From NCBI RefSeq assembly GCF_038967635.1, contig NZ_CP152413.1, positions 2,728,001 through 2,792,000 of the forward strand: a stretch of DNA of 64,000 bases, read 5' to 3'. Below are positions 52,473 to 60,990 of the stretch, in pieces. Position 1 is the stretch's first letter. Each line of letters opens with the position of its first letter. This DNA comes from Bradyrhizobium sp. B124. Its GTDB lineage: Bacteria; Pseudomonadota; Alphaproteobacteria; Rhizobiales; Xanthobacteraceae. Below the pieces are notes generated by a model, which was not told the origin of the DNA, searched no databases, and was given only the letters and a program-made list of their open reading frames with translations. Position numbers and translations under genes: made by a program.

Positions 52473-53284
52473 CACGCAGGCTCCATCTGCACCTGGGCCA
52501 TATAGGCAGCGAAGCCGTCGGCGGTCCGCGCGGCCTTCGCATAGCGGGCGATCTCCGCACCGTCGGATGGGTACTCGCCCCATAAACCGTAGGGCCACGC
52601 GCCATTTGGAGCGCGCGCGACCGCCGTGACGTAGAGTGCCGGCAGCACACCGGCAGCGCTCATCTCATCCGCAAGCAGGCTTTCCTCGACCACCCGCTCC
52701 ACCGTGACGAGAACGATGCGCGAGGCGTAAGCCATTGCGGCAAGCTCGCGGCGCCGCCCGATCCAGACGTTGCCGAAGCGATCAGCCATCGGCACGTGGA
52801 AGATCGTGACGTCGGGCTGGATGGCCGGAATCAGCACGATCGGGTCGCCTCCGTCCGCCAGCGGATTGTCGACGACGCGCCAATCGTCGCGATGGCGGAG
52901 CAGATCCGTTCCGATCAGCCCCCGAAGCGGCATGAAGGGACTGCCCTTCTGCGCCGCCATCAGGCCGGCATGGATGGCAGGACACGTCGCGTCCTTCAGT
53001 CGAACTGCGCCTTCCTTGACGGCAGCGTTGAACCGGGGCGCTCCACCCGCTTCGCCCAGCGAGACGGCGCTGGTCTCCACCGACCGGACCAGACCCGCAC
53101 CGACAAGCTGGTCGACCTGCAATCCGCCGGTCGGCACGCAGACGAGATCGAGATTGCCCGCGCCATGCTCGATGATCGCCCGCGTCATGGTCATGGAGAC
53201 GCCGGCGTAGTCGACCGGCAGCGCGACCCGCATGCCCGGCTCGATGTGCTTCGCCATTACGCGGGGCTCGCTCAACACCATCAT
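52472..53284 (-). CDS. CoA-transferase family subunit A (glutaconate CoA-transferase/IpdA-like)
   Basis: 270 residues from the ATG at 53282-53284 or 269 from the next ATG; GGGAGG lies directly upstream. Family blocks are IEPGMRVALPVDYAG, FMPLRGLIGTDLLRHRDDWRVVDNP, VLIPAIQPDVTIFHVPMADRFGNVWIGRRRELAAMAYASRIVLVTVERVVEE, typical of the alpha subunit of class I CoA-transferases. It is the first gene of the eight-gene leftward operon. An upstream in-frame Met at 53314 overlaps the 17-bp palindrome and is unlikely to be used. Confidence 0.88.
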   Translation of the reverse strand: MMVLSEPRVMAKHIEPGMRVALPVDYAGVSMTMTRAIIEHGAGNLDLVCVPTGGLQVDQLVGAGLVRSVETSAVSLGEAGGAPRFNAAVKEGAVRLKDATCPAIHAGLMAAQKGSPFMPLRGLIGTDLLRHRDDWRVVDNPLADGGDPIVLIPAIQPDVTIFHVPMADRFGNVWIGRRRELAAMAYASRIVLVTVERVVEESLLADEMSAAGVLPALYVTAVARAPNGAWPYGLWGEYPSDGAEIARYAKAARTADGFAAYMAQVQMEPA

Positions 53285-53295
53285 CCTCCCAACGT

Positions 53296-53312
53296 GTTCT
53301 ATATTGTAGAAC
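53296..53312. promoter_or_regulatory. 17-bp palindrome, candidate IclR operator for the CoA-transferase operon
   Basis: GTTCTATATTGTAGAAC has 6-bp perfect arms around TATTG. It lies 12 bases upstream of the subunit A start and about 15 bases downstream of the minus-strand -10 hexamer, so a bound repressor would block transcription. A near-identical partner is at 53493-53509. IclR-family proteins commonly bind palindromes of this size and form. Confidence 0.7.
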
Positions 53313-53326
53313 ACTATTCTAAATTT

Positions 53327-53356
53327 ATGTTAGGCGGATTTGGACGGCACTGTCAA
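53327..53356 (-). promoter_or_regulatory. sigma-70-type promoter of the CoA-transferase operon
   Basis: On the minus strand, TTGACA (53351-53356) and TAACAT (53327-53332) are separated by 18 bases. The -35 is a consensus match. Transcription would begin near 53320, just before the operator-like palindrome at 53296-53312. Confidence 0.6.
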
Positions 53357-53451
53357 TCTGGCTTCGCCGGCGAGGTCTTTGTTTGCAGAGGTTCGCGCTT
53401 GCGCAACCGATCGCAGCGGCGCGCCATTGCGCCGCGATCGGTCGGCTCGAC

Positions 53452-53480
53452 TTGACAAGACGACGCGCCGCGCCAACAAT
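53452..53480 (+). promoter_or_regulatory. sigma-70-type promoter of the ABC transporter-IclR operon
   Basis: TTGACA (53452-53457) with a 17-base spacer to AACAAT (53475-53480), or a longer spacer to AATAAT at 53478. The partner palindrome follows 12-15 bases downstream. The layout mirrors the opposite promoter at 53327-53356. Confidence 0.5.
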
Positions 53481-53492
53481 AATTGGAATAAC

Positions 53493-53509
53493 GTTCTACA
53501 TTATAGAAC
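53493..53509. promoter_or_regulatory. 17-bp palindrome, candidate IclR operator for the transporter operon
   Basis: GTTCTACATTATAGAAC differs from the site at 53296-53312 only at two central positions (7 and 11). It sits just after the plus-strand -10 region and 20 bases before the ATPase start, overlapping where RNA polymerase would begin elongation. Confidence 0.7.
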
Positions 53510-53528
53510 AACTGGGAGGGGAGAAGAG

Positions 53529-54683
53529 ATGGGTGAGCCCGCGGCTCTGCGCGCAACGCGCTCCGGCGATGCGAACGTTCGGACGTCGCCGACCGGCCGC
53601 CTCCGGGAACGTGACGCCATCGGTTCGAGCATCGCCGTTCGCGAAGCGGTGAAAAGATACGACAGCTTCCATGCCGTCGACCGGATCAGCATCGACATCG
53701 AGCCGGGCGAATTCATCACGCTTCTTGGCCCGTCCGGCAGCGGAAAGACGACGCTGCTCAACCTCGTGGCCGGATTCCAGAGCCTCGATAGCGGCGAAAT
53801 CCTCGTCGACGGAAAGCCGGTCCACAATGTGCCCACGCACAAGCGCGGCTTCGGCATGGTCTTCCAGAGCTACGCGCTCTTTCCGAACATGACGGTGAGC
53901 CAGAACGTGGCGTTTCCACTTCGCATGGCGGGCGTCGATCGAGCGACCGCGGAGCGACGCGTCGCCGAAACGCTCGAGATCATGCGGCTGACGGAGCATG
54001 CGGCGAAATCCCCCTCCCAGATGTCGGGGGGACAGCAACAGCGCGTCGCCATCGCCCGCGCCATCGTCAGGAGGCCCAAGGTCGTGCTGATGGACGAACC
54101 CCTCAGCGCCCTGGACAGGCGGTTGCGCGAGTCGATCCAGATCGAAATCCGCGACCTTCATCAGACCATCGGCAGCACGATCCTGTTCGTCACGCATGAC
54201 CAGGGAGAGGCGCTGACCATGAGCGACCGTATTGCGGTGCTCAACGCCGGCCGGATCGTCCAAATCGGCCGTCCGCTGGAGATCTATCGACATCCCACCG
54301 ATCGTTTCGTCGCCTCGTTCGTCGGCGAGAGCAATCTGATCGATGCGGACATTCTCCAAAAGCGCGGATCGACGCTGACGATGAAGAACCGCACGGGATA
54401 TGTCTTCTGCGCGGAAAGCCGCGTCACGATCGACGTTGGACGCGCGACAGTGCTGGTACGTCCGGAACGCATTGCTGTGTCAAACGAGCCAACGGCGAAT
54501 TCCGCCCCGGTCAGCGTCACATCCGCGATCTTCCTCGGCGAAATCCTGCGGATCGAGGCGCGAATGGAGGGCGGAGAGCCGCTCCTGATTCGATGTACGG
54601 ATATGGCCGATCGGCCCCTGCCCGCGGTCGGGGATCGCCTCCACGTGAGCTGGGGCGCCGCGGACTGCTGGGTGCTTGCATGA
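53529..54683 (+). CDS. ABC transporter ATPase, spermidine/putrescine (PotA) type
   Basis: 384 residues from the ATG at 53529, preceded by GGGAGGGGAG. A 35-residue N-terminal extension, then the nucleotide-binding domain: Walker A LLGPSGSGKTTLLN, Q-loop VFQSYALFPNMTVSQN, signature MSGGQQQRVAIARAI, Walker B VVLMDEPLSALD, switch His VTHDQGEA; a C-terminal TOBE domain (about 300-384). The PotA/AfuC group imports polyamines, small organic cations, phosphonates or other small solutes. First gene of the rightward operon, facing the CoA-transferase operon. Confidence 0.93.
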   Translation: MGEPAALRATRSGDANVRTSPTGRLRERDAIGSSIAVREAVKRYDSFHAVDRISIDIEPGEFITLLGPSGSGKTTLLNLVAGFQSLDSGEILVDGKPVHNVPTHKRGFGMVFQSYALFPNMTVSQNVAFPLRMAGVDRATAERRVAETLEIMRLTEHAAKSPSQMSGGQQQRVAIARAIVRRPKVVLMDEPLSALDRRLRESIQIEIRDLHQTIGSTILFVTHDQGEALTMSDRIAVLNAGRIVQIGRPLEIYRHPTDRFVASFVGESNLIDADILQKRGSTLTMKNRTGYVFCAESRVTIDVGRATVLVRPERIAVSNEPTANSAPVSVTSAIFLGEILRIEARMEGGEPLLIRCTDMADRPLPAVGDRLHVSWGAADCWVLA

Positions 54684-56470
54684 CCTCCGCATCCAACGGT
54701 GTCCGGTCCGGCTATCCTGCGGAGCTGGATCTTGCCAGGAGGCTGAAGGATCCGGCGCTGCTGCTCGTGCCCGCGCTGGCCTTTCTGGCGTTCATCTACC
54801 TTCTCCCGCTGATCGACCTCATCCGTATTAGCCTGAGTGGGCCAACGTGGTCGTCGTATTTCCAGCGGGTGTTCGCGATACCGCTCTATTGGGATTCGCT
54901 CGTCCGCACGATGCAGATCTCGGTCACGGTCGCAGGCCTGTGTCTGCTGTTTGGATATCCGACTGCGCTGCTCATTCACCGCAGTCGCGGCATCGTCCAG
55001 ATATTGGTCGCAACCGCGATCGTGCTGCCCTACTTCATCGCCATCCTGATCCGGACCTATGCCTGGATGGTCCTGCTTGGTCGCAACGGGCCGGTTAACA
55101 AGCTGCTGGTTTCCCTCGGGATATTGAGCGAGCCCGTGCAGCTTCTCTTCAACCGGGGCACGGTGCTTCTCGGCATGACGGCGGTGCTTCTGCCGCTCAT
55201 GGTGCTTACGATCTATTCCAGCGTGGCGCGCCTGGATCAAAGCCTAACTCGTGCGGCGCTGGCGAGCGGCGCCGGGCCCATCGCCGCATTCTGGCGCGTG
55301 CTGCTTCCGCTGACCCTGCCTGGCATGGGCGCCGGTTTCCTGCTGGTCTTTGTTGCGGCGATCGGCTTCTTCATTACACCGACCCTGCTCGGCGGACCCG
55401 GGGACCAGATGTTCGCCATGCATATCACCCAACAGGCGGACTCGGTCACGTCGGAGGGATTCCTGCAGGCATTGGGCGTCGTGCTGCTGACGATTACGCT
55501 CGCAGTGGTCGCGGTGGCCGGACGCTTCCTCGGCTTCGAGTTCATTTGGGGCGGTCGCAAGCTGACGGAGGCCGCGCCAAAAGCGACTGACCGTCACGCT
55601 GCGGATGTCGGCCGCCGCAGTTTCGGCGCCTCGCTCGCCGACCTGATCGGTTGGCCGCTCCTGAGGCTATTCGGGCGTCTGCCCGCGAGTTGCGGAACCT
55701 GGACTATTCGCCTCATGGGCGGCCTGGTCATCGCCACTCTCATCCTGCCGATCATCGTGGTGATGATCATTTCCTTCAGCAGCGCAAGCTATCTGACGTT
55801 CCCGCCGCCGGCCTTTTCACTCCGCTGGTATGAACAGTTCTTCTCCGATTCCAACTGGATGCGGGCGTTCTGGACATCATTGATCGTCGCGGCGATGTCG
55901 GCCGGTATTGCGATCACGCTTGGCGCGTCGGCGGCCCTCGGTATCGTCAGGAGCAGGATTCGCGGCAAATCCGCCATCATGCTGCTTCTCGTGAGCCCGA
56001 TCATCGTTCCCCCGGTCGTGCTTGGCCTGTCGCTCTACAGCCTGTTCCTGCGTTTCGATCTAGTCGGCTCCGTCTTTGGCCTCGCCGCTGCGCACGCGAT
56101 CGGCGGCCTTCCCATCGTCGTGGTCATCCTGTCCGCTTCGCTTCAAGGCGTCGACACCAGGCTTGAACAGGCGGCCGCCGTACACGGCGCATCGTCCTTG
56201 ACGGTGTTCCGGCTGGTGACGCTCCCGGCCATCATGCCGGGGCTGGCTGCAGCGACGTTCTTCGCCTTCCTGCACTCGTTCGATGAGCTGGTGCTGACGC
56301 TGTTCCTGTCGAGCGCGCAGTTGAAGACGCTCCCGCTCATGCTGTGGGGCGACATCAATTATCGGCTCAATCCGGTGCTGGCCGTGGTCTCGACGCTGGA
56401 GGTGCTGCTGGTCGTCGCAGGGCTCGTCCTTGCGCGCCCCGTTCTCGCTACGTCACGAAAAGCGGCATGA
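54680..56470 (+). CDS. fused ABC transporter permease (PotB- and PotC-like domains in one chain)
   Basis: 596 residues starting in an ATGA overlap with the ATPase gene. Two complete permease units lie in one polypeptide. The first (about 25-295) has the EAA loop AALASGAGPIAAFWRVLLPLTLPGMG near residues 190-215. The second (about 345-590) begins RLMGGLVIATLILPIIVVMIISFS and has EAA loop QAAAVHGASSLTVFRLVTLPAIMPGL near 495-520. A polar linker of about 50 residues joins them. PotB and PotC are normally separate; the fusion fixes a 1:1 heterodimer. This layout is also known for some iron-type importers. Confidence 0.9.
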   Translation: MTSASNGVRSGYPAELDLARRLKDPALLLVPALAFLAFIYLLPLIDLIRISLSGPTWSSYFQRVFAIPLYWDSLVRTMQISVTVAGLCLLFGYPTALLIHRSRGIVQILVATAIVLPYFIAILIRTYAWMVLLGRNGPVNKLLVSLGILSEPVQLLFNRGTVLLGMTAVLLPLMVLTIYSSVARLDQSLTRAALASGAGPIAAFWRVLLPLTLPGMGAGFLLVFVAAIGFFITPTLLGGPGDQMFAMHITQQADSVTSEGFLQALGVVLLTITLAVVAVAGRFLGFEFIWGGRKLTEAAPKATDRHAADVGRRSFGASLADLIGWPLLRLFGRLPASCGTWTIRLMGGLVIATLILPIIVVMIISFSSASYLTFPPPAFSLRWYEQFFSDSNWMRAFWTSLIVAAMSAGIAITLGASAALGIVRSRIRGKSAIMLLLVSPIIVPPVVLGLSLYSLFLRFDLVGSVFGLAAAHAIGGLPIVVVILSASLQGVDTRLEQAAAVHGASSLTVFRLVTLPAIMPGLAAATFFAFLHSFDELVLTLFLSSAQLKTLPLMLWGDINYRLNPVLAVVSTLEVLLVVAGLVLARPVLATSRKAA

Positions 56471-56502
56471 CACGGATCAATTTCAGATGGAGGAAAGAGA
56501 AA

Positions 56503-57597
56503 ATGCTGGGAATGAAACGCTTGCGCCTATCGGCTTCGGTACTGGCCTCGGCCCTGTTCGTCGCGATGGGTACGGGTCTCGCCGAGGCGCAGAGCAACGT
56601 CGTGATCATGCAGGATCCGGGCGGCGGATACGGCGATGCATTGCGCAAAGTCATGTACGACCCGTTCGAGAAGGAGACCGGCATCAAGGTCGTGACCGTC
56701 CAGGAGGCCCGCAGCGGTCCGCGCATCAAGGCTCAGGCCGAAGCCGGAAAGGCGCAATGGGACCTGACGTTCATCTTCGACCAGGAGACGAAGCTCCTCG
56801 GCGACTGCTGCTTGGCCGATATCGACTATTCCAAGCTTTCCGACGCGGCGAAGCAGACGCTGACGGCAATGCCGGACAACCTGAAGCGCAAGAAGGGCGT
56901 CGCATTGCAAGTGATCGGCGTCGGCCTCGTCTACAACAAGGACAAGTACAAGGGGGAAAATATACCGACAAGCTGGGCCGACTTCTGGGACGTGAAGAAA
57001 TTCCCAGGGCGGCGCTGCATGCCCGCCTGGCCTCGTTTCGTGTTCGAAGCGGCGCTGATGGCTGACGGAGTGGAGAAAAGCAAGCTCTACCCGATCGACA
57101 TGGAGCGAGCGCTGAAGAAGATCAAGGAGATCAAACCCCATATTGCAAAATGGTGGACGACGGCCGCACAGCCGCCGCAGCTCCTGCTCGACGGCGAGGC
57201 CGACATGTGCATGGCTTACACCGGCTCGATGAGCAAGCTCGCACTGGAAGGCGCCCCAATTGACCTTACCTTCAATCAGGGCTTCGTCTACTATGACTTC
57301 TTCTCGATCCCCAAGGGAGCGCCGAACTACGACAACGCGCTGAAACTGCTTTCCTGGCGGCTTGACGCCAAGCGCGCGGCGCAGCTTACCTCGACCTTCC
57401 CGGTCGCCCTTCCCTCCCCGGTTGTCTTCGAGGCGGCGACTGACAAGAAGCTCGCCCGCTACTGGGCAAACAATCCGGACAACGTCTCGAAAGCGATCGA
57501 GTGGAGCCCGGACTATTGGGGCGCAACTTCGCCGGCGGGAAACTCCACCAACGAAGAGTACGGGCAGGAGAAACTCAACGCCTTGCTGGCCAAATAG
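56503..57597 (+). CDS. ABC transporter extracellular substrate-binding protein (PotD-like)
   Basis: 364 residues with GGAGG upstream. Signal peptide residues 1-29 (ASVLASALFVAMGTGLAEAQ). The mature part matches the polyamine/iron-type binding proteins: YDPFEKETGIKVVTVQEARSGPRIKAQAEAGKAQWDLTFI, VGLVYNKDKY, TSWADFWDVKKFPGRRCMP and DGEADMCMAYTGSMSKLALEGAPIDLTFNQG. CC at the DCCLADIDY segment may form a disulfide. It delivers the ligand to the fused permease; the CoA-ester catabolic operon opposite suggests an organic acid or betaine-like substrate. Confidence 0.9.
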   Translation: MLGMKRLRLSASVLASALFVAMGTGLAEAQSNVVIMQDPGGGYGDALRKVMYDPFEKETGIKVVTVQEARSGPRIKAQAEAGKAQWDLTFIFDQETKLLGDCCLADIDYSKLSDAAKQTLTAMPDNLKRKKGVALQVIGVGLVYNKDKYKGENIPTSWADFWDVKKFPGRRCMPAWPRFVFEAALMADGVEKSKLYPIDMERALKKIKEIKPHIAKWWTTAAQPPQLLLDGEADMCMAYTGSMSKLALEGAPIDLTFNQGFVYYDFFSIPKGAPNYDNALKLLSWRLDAKRAAQLTSTFPVALPSPVVFEAATDKKLARYWANNPDNVSKAIEWSPDYWGATSPAGNSTNEEYGQEKLNALLAK

Positions 57598-57717
57598 GCA
57601 ACTGATCGGCAGGTGGCCCCGTTTCCGGAAGGATTCGGGGTTGCCCCTGCTGCGGGCTATGGCCGATCGCCCGGCCATGCTAGATCGGGTGAAAGATCAT
57701 TCTATTTTGGTTGTTGG

Positions 57718-58467
57718 ATGGATAAGGCCTTCACCAAGGGACTGCGTCTCCTGGAAACACTTGCTCTGAGCGAGCAACCTCGTGGGGTCACGGACCTTGC
57801 GAGCGAGCTGAAGTTCACCAAGAGCAACGTGCATCGACTGCTCATGACTTTGCAGTCCCAAGGGTACGTGCGCCAGATACCCCCGCACAGCACGTATGAG
57901 CTCACGACCAAGATTTGGGCGCTCGGCAGCCATGTCATTCACCGGATGGACCTCATTAACGTGGCGCGACCGGCGATGACGAAACTTGCCGAGATAACCG
58001 GCGAAACCATTCATCTTTCTGTGCTCGAGGATACCGACGTCGTCTACGTCGACAAGATCGAAAGCGCTCACCATATCCGCGCCCATACGAGCGTGGGCAT
58101 GCGCGCGCCCGCCTTCACCATGGCGACGGGAAAGGCGATGCTCGCACATATGCCGGACGACTATCTGGAGCGATTTCGGCCGCATCTCAGGCGCTACACC
58201 GAGACGACGCGAACGACGATCAAGGAGCTGCGCGAAGACATCGAGCTGGCACGCGCGCAAGGTTATTCATCCGTGCTGCATGGCGAGTGGCGCGAGGGCA
58301 TCGCGGCCTGCGCTTGCGCGATCCTTGGCCGCTCCGGCGAACTCGTAGGAGCGATCGGCATGTCCGGACCGGACACGCGCATCAAGCGCAAGCAGATCAA
58401 GGAGTATTCGGCTCACGTGATGGATGCGGCCCGAACCATCGGCGCCGCGCTTGGCTATTCTCGATAG
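57718..58467 (+). CDS. IclR-family transcriptional regulator
   Basis: 249 residues from the ATG at 57718; the frame stays open upstream without similarity. Winged helix-turn-helix at residues 4-65 (TKGLRLLETLALSEQPRGVTDLASELKFTKSNVHRLLMTL) and a full IclR effector domain (MTKLAEITGETIHLSVLEDTDVVYVDKIES; TATGKAMLAH-like FTMATGKAMLAHMP; GIAACACAILGRSGELVGAIGMSGP). It follows the transporter genes and probably controls them and the opposite operon through the palindromes at 53.3-53.5 kb. No strong ribosome-binding site is visible. Confidence 0.93.
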   Translation: MDKAFTKGLRLLETLALSEQPRGVTDLASELKFTKSNVHRLLMTLQSQGYVRQIPPHSTYELTTKIWALGSHVIHRMDLINVARPAMTKLAEITGETIHLSVLEDTDVVYVDKIESAHHIRAHTSVGMRAPAFTMATGKAMLAHMPDDYLERFRPHLRRYTETTRTTIKELREDIELARAQGYSSVLHGEWREGIAACACAILGRSGELVGAIGMSGPDTRIKRKQIKEYSAHVMDAARTIGAALGYSR

Positions 58468-58788
58468 GCCTGCGGCCTGCCCCGCCGTCAAAAACGATTC
58501 GCCAGATCCTGCGCCTTCTCATCAATCACGACGCCGCGCCTTGTTCTTGCCAGCCACGATGTCCGCCGCAAGCGGCGTCGACGGGCGTGGCGCCGCCTGC
58601 GGTCCGGCCGGGGGATGGACCTGCCTGCCTCCGTCGCGTCTCACATTGCTCGCAACGTGACGTTGATCGGAATCGATAGCGTATTCGCGCCAGCCCATGG
58701 GCCAGTTTGAGCAAGCCGCGGCCAGGGGTCCGCGGTCACTCAAGCGAGAACCATTGTAGCCGGAGGTCAACAGCCCTCCCTCTCTCCT
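58468..58788. other. intergenic stretch between convergent operons
   Basis: 321 bases between the IclR gene and the enolase-superfamily gene, both ending here. Open frames on both strands are short and Arg/Pro-rich. I see no terminator with a T-run and no other feature. Confidence 0.4.
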
Positions 58789-59913
58789 CTAGACGCGGCG
58801 ATAGCATTCGATAGAGAGAAGATCGGGCACTATTCCGAGCCCGGGCTCCTCGCCCAGTTCGACGGTGCCGTCCCTCACTTTGCCGATCGGGCCACAGAAC
58901 AGCTCGCGCAAGAGATTATTGTTGGCATCGACTTCGAGCCAGCCGTCGCCGCCGACCCCGGCGAGCAGATGCGCCGGGGCAAGCAGTCCGATGCCGCCGC
59001 CAAGGTAATGTGGGCAGAATGTCTTGCCCGATTTCAGAATGTCTAGCGCGAGACCGGCGCAGGCGCTGAGCCCGCCCCATTTCGCGATGTCGGGCTGAAC
59101 CACGCCGAGAACGTCTTCCGTGAGAACTTCCTTGAATCCTTCAACGCTCGAAATGTTCTCGCCCGCGGCAATCGGCATCTTCGCGATCGCGCGCAGCCTG
59201 CGCCATTCCGCGCGGGGCCTGTCGGCTCGGATCGGCTCCTCCAGCCAGCGCAGATCGAATTCGGCGAGCCGCGGAAGCATCTCCAGCGCCTGATCCACCG
59301 GCCAGCCCTGATTGGCATCGATGGCAAGCATGCCCGCGCCCACGATCGCGCGCAGCGCGGCAAGGTTGGCGAGGTCGGTCTCGGCACCGAACCCGACCTT
59401 CAGCTTCAACGCGCGATGGCCGCGCTTGAGCGCACCTTCGGCCGTCTGCGCAGCGCCACCGGGATTGATGCCGCTGGCATAGACCTTGATCCTGCTGGAA
59501 TGGCCACCGAGCAATCGCCACAGCGGCACGTTCAGACGCCGCGCGAAAAGATCCCACAGCGCGAGATCGATGCCGGAAATCGCCTGCGCGAATGGACCGA
59601 GCTCGCCGCATTGAAGTGCGAGGACCTCGGTACCGTCGGTCAGAGCCTCGAAGGCCCGAGCGGGACTGTCGAACTTGCGCCCGACGAGGCCCGGTGCAAG
59701 CACTTCATTGACGAGTCGTGCGCGATGCTCCGCGCCCGGTGCTGGAAAGTTGGACCAGGCTTCACCCCATCCCTCGACGCTGTCTTCGTCGATCACGCGA
59801 ACAAAGACGGCAGAACGGTTGAGCATCTTACCGAACGACGTCACCACCGGCGTCGCTAAGGGATAGCGATGGCAGAACGCCTCGATCGAGCGTATGGTGA
59901 AGCTATCAGTCAT
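58789..59913 (-). CDS. mandelate racemase/muconate lactonizing enzyme-family protein (enolase superfamily)
   Basis: 374 residues. Capping domain (about 1-130) and barrel with the KxK motif in HRALKLKVGFG, metal ligands Asp in LAIDANQGW, Glu in LRWLEEPI and Glu in IAAGENIS, and the D-x-x-K pair in VVQPDIAKWGG. The last block FCPHYLGGGIGLLAPAHLLAG carries a His. This pattern fits MLE-subgroup proteins, mostly acid-sugar dehydratases, epimerases or cycloisomerases. It is the last gene of the leftward sugar operon, so sugar-acid dehydration is plausible. Confidence 0.9.
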   Translation of the reverse strand: MTDSFTIRSIEAFCHRYPLATPVVTSFGKMLNRSAVFVRVIDEDSVEGWGEAWSNFPAPGAEHRARLVNEVLAPGLVGRKFDSPARAFEALTDGTEVLALQCGELGPFAQAISGIDLALWDLFARRLNVPLWRLLGGHSSRIKVYASGINPGGAAQTAEGALKRGHRALKLKVGFGAETDLANLAALRAIVGAGMLAIDANQGWPVDQALEMLPRLAEFDLRWLEEPIRADRPRAEWRRLRAIAKMPIAAGENISSVEGFKEVLTEDVLGVVQPDIAKWGGLSACAGLALDILKSGKTFCPHYLGGGIGLLAPAHLLAGVGGDGWLEVDANNNLLRELFCGPIGKVRDGTVELGEEPGLGIVPDLLSIECYRRV

Positions 59914-59952
59914 GTTGCAGATCCTGCGAGACCACGCGGAACCGCTACCAAC

Positions 59953-60990
59953 TTAGTAGGCGCGCGCGAAGTCACCTTCCTGCTTGATATCAGTGAACAC
60001 CGGATAACGCGCCGTCCACGGCGTGCCCTTGGCCGTAGTCAGCTTATTGAGGCTCTCCAGCACACCAAGGCCATCCTTGCGCAGGCTCGCCGAAACCGCC
60101 GCGCGGTCCGGGAAGTTCTTCAGGACGGCATCGAGCCAGATGGTGCGGCCCGCGAGGAACCCGCTTGCGCCCGCGGCATAGGAGTAGTCGAGCACCCGCT
60201 CGAATTTTTCAGGCTCAGCGCCGCCCGACAGCAGCACCCAGGGGATGCTCCGCTCGCGGCAGATATTGCCGATCGCGTCGAACTCCTTCTGCGCGGCTTT
60301 CGCCTCCGCGCTGCCGTCCCGGGCCGGCAGGCCGTTGGCCGCCAGCGGGCTTTCCAGCTTGAGGAGATCGACTCTATATTCCGGCTTGGCGAACTCGCGC
60401 ACGCTGTCGATCACGAGGCCGGGCAGCTTGCCGGGCGATTCCACATAGTCGGCGGTGTGGTTGGCGCTGCCGAGAAACGGATAGACCAGCAGTTCCAGAA
60501 CATAGGGAATGTCGTGGCGGGCGCAGTCCTCGCCGATCTCGCGCACAAAGCGCCTCTGGTGCTCGTTCACCGCGGCATCGGCATCCGGCCGGTACCAGGC
60601 CAGCACCTTGACGGCATCGCCGCCCATGGCGCGGATCTTCTCCACGCTCCAGTTGGCGATCGCGCGCGACCTGCGGCCGCAAGCGGTTTCCTCGACGCGG
60701 TGCTCTTCCAGAGTCATGATCAGGCCACAGCGCGGCGGCAACAGATCGATCGCAGCGGGCACCGCGAAGTTCGGGTCGAACAGCATCGAGCTGCAATGCG
60801 GCGCGAGGTTCTCGACGAGGAGGCGCTTGGCTGCCGTGACGTCGGAATATTCGACCTGGTCCCGCGTGATGCCTTTTGCTTTCGCGATGGCATCGAACAG
60901 TGGCGGCCGCTGATCCAGCGCGACCATGCGAAAGTGGCCATCCGCGTCAGCAAGCCGTGCCAGGCCGCGGTTCTTTCCAATCGTTCTCAT
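59953..60990 (-). CDS. class I aldolase, tagatose-bisphosphate/sulfofructose-phosphate aldolase-like (LacD/YihT family)
   Basis: 345 residues, starting in an ATGA overlap with the kinase stop. Class I Schiff-base aldolase fold: FRMVALDQRPPLFDAI, CGLIMTLEEHRVEE, GGDAVKVLAWYRPDA, and RVDLLKLESPL, in which Lys211 is the predicted Schiff-base lysine; VLLSGGAEPEKFERVLDYSYAAGASGFLAGRTIW closes the phosphate-binding end. It would cleave the phosphorylated ketose made by the kinase encoded just upstream. About 50 residues longer than YihT; substrate not determinable. Confidence 0.88.
   Translation of the reverse strand: MRTIGKNRGLARLADADGHFRMVALDQRPPLFDAIAKAKGITRDQVEYSDVTAAKRLLVENLAPHCSSMLFDPNFAVPAAIDLLPPRCGLIMTLEEHRVEETACGRRSRAIANWSVEKIRAMGGDAVKVLAWYRPDADAAVNEHQRRFVREIGEDCARHDIPYVLELLVYPFLGSANHTADYVESPGKLPGLVIDSVREFAKPEYRVDLLKLESPLAANGLPARDGSAEAKAAQKEFDAIGNICRERSIPWVLLSGGAEPEKFERVLDYSYAAGASGFLAGRTIWLDAVLKNFPDRAAVSASLRKDGLGVLESLNKLTTAKGTPWTARYPVFTDIKQEGDFARAY

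Noticed and set aside
45195..58710. Shared 14-mer CATGGGCCAGTTTG near 45.2 kb and 58.7 kb
   Set aside because: Considered as ends of a mobile element flanking region D. Several 14-base matches are expected by chance in 64 kb and the similarity does not extend, so it was dropped.
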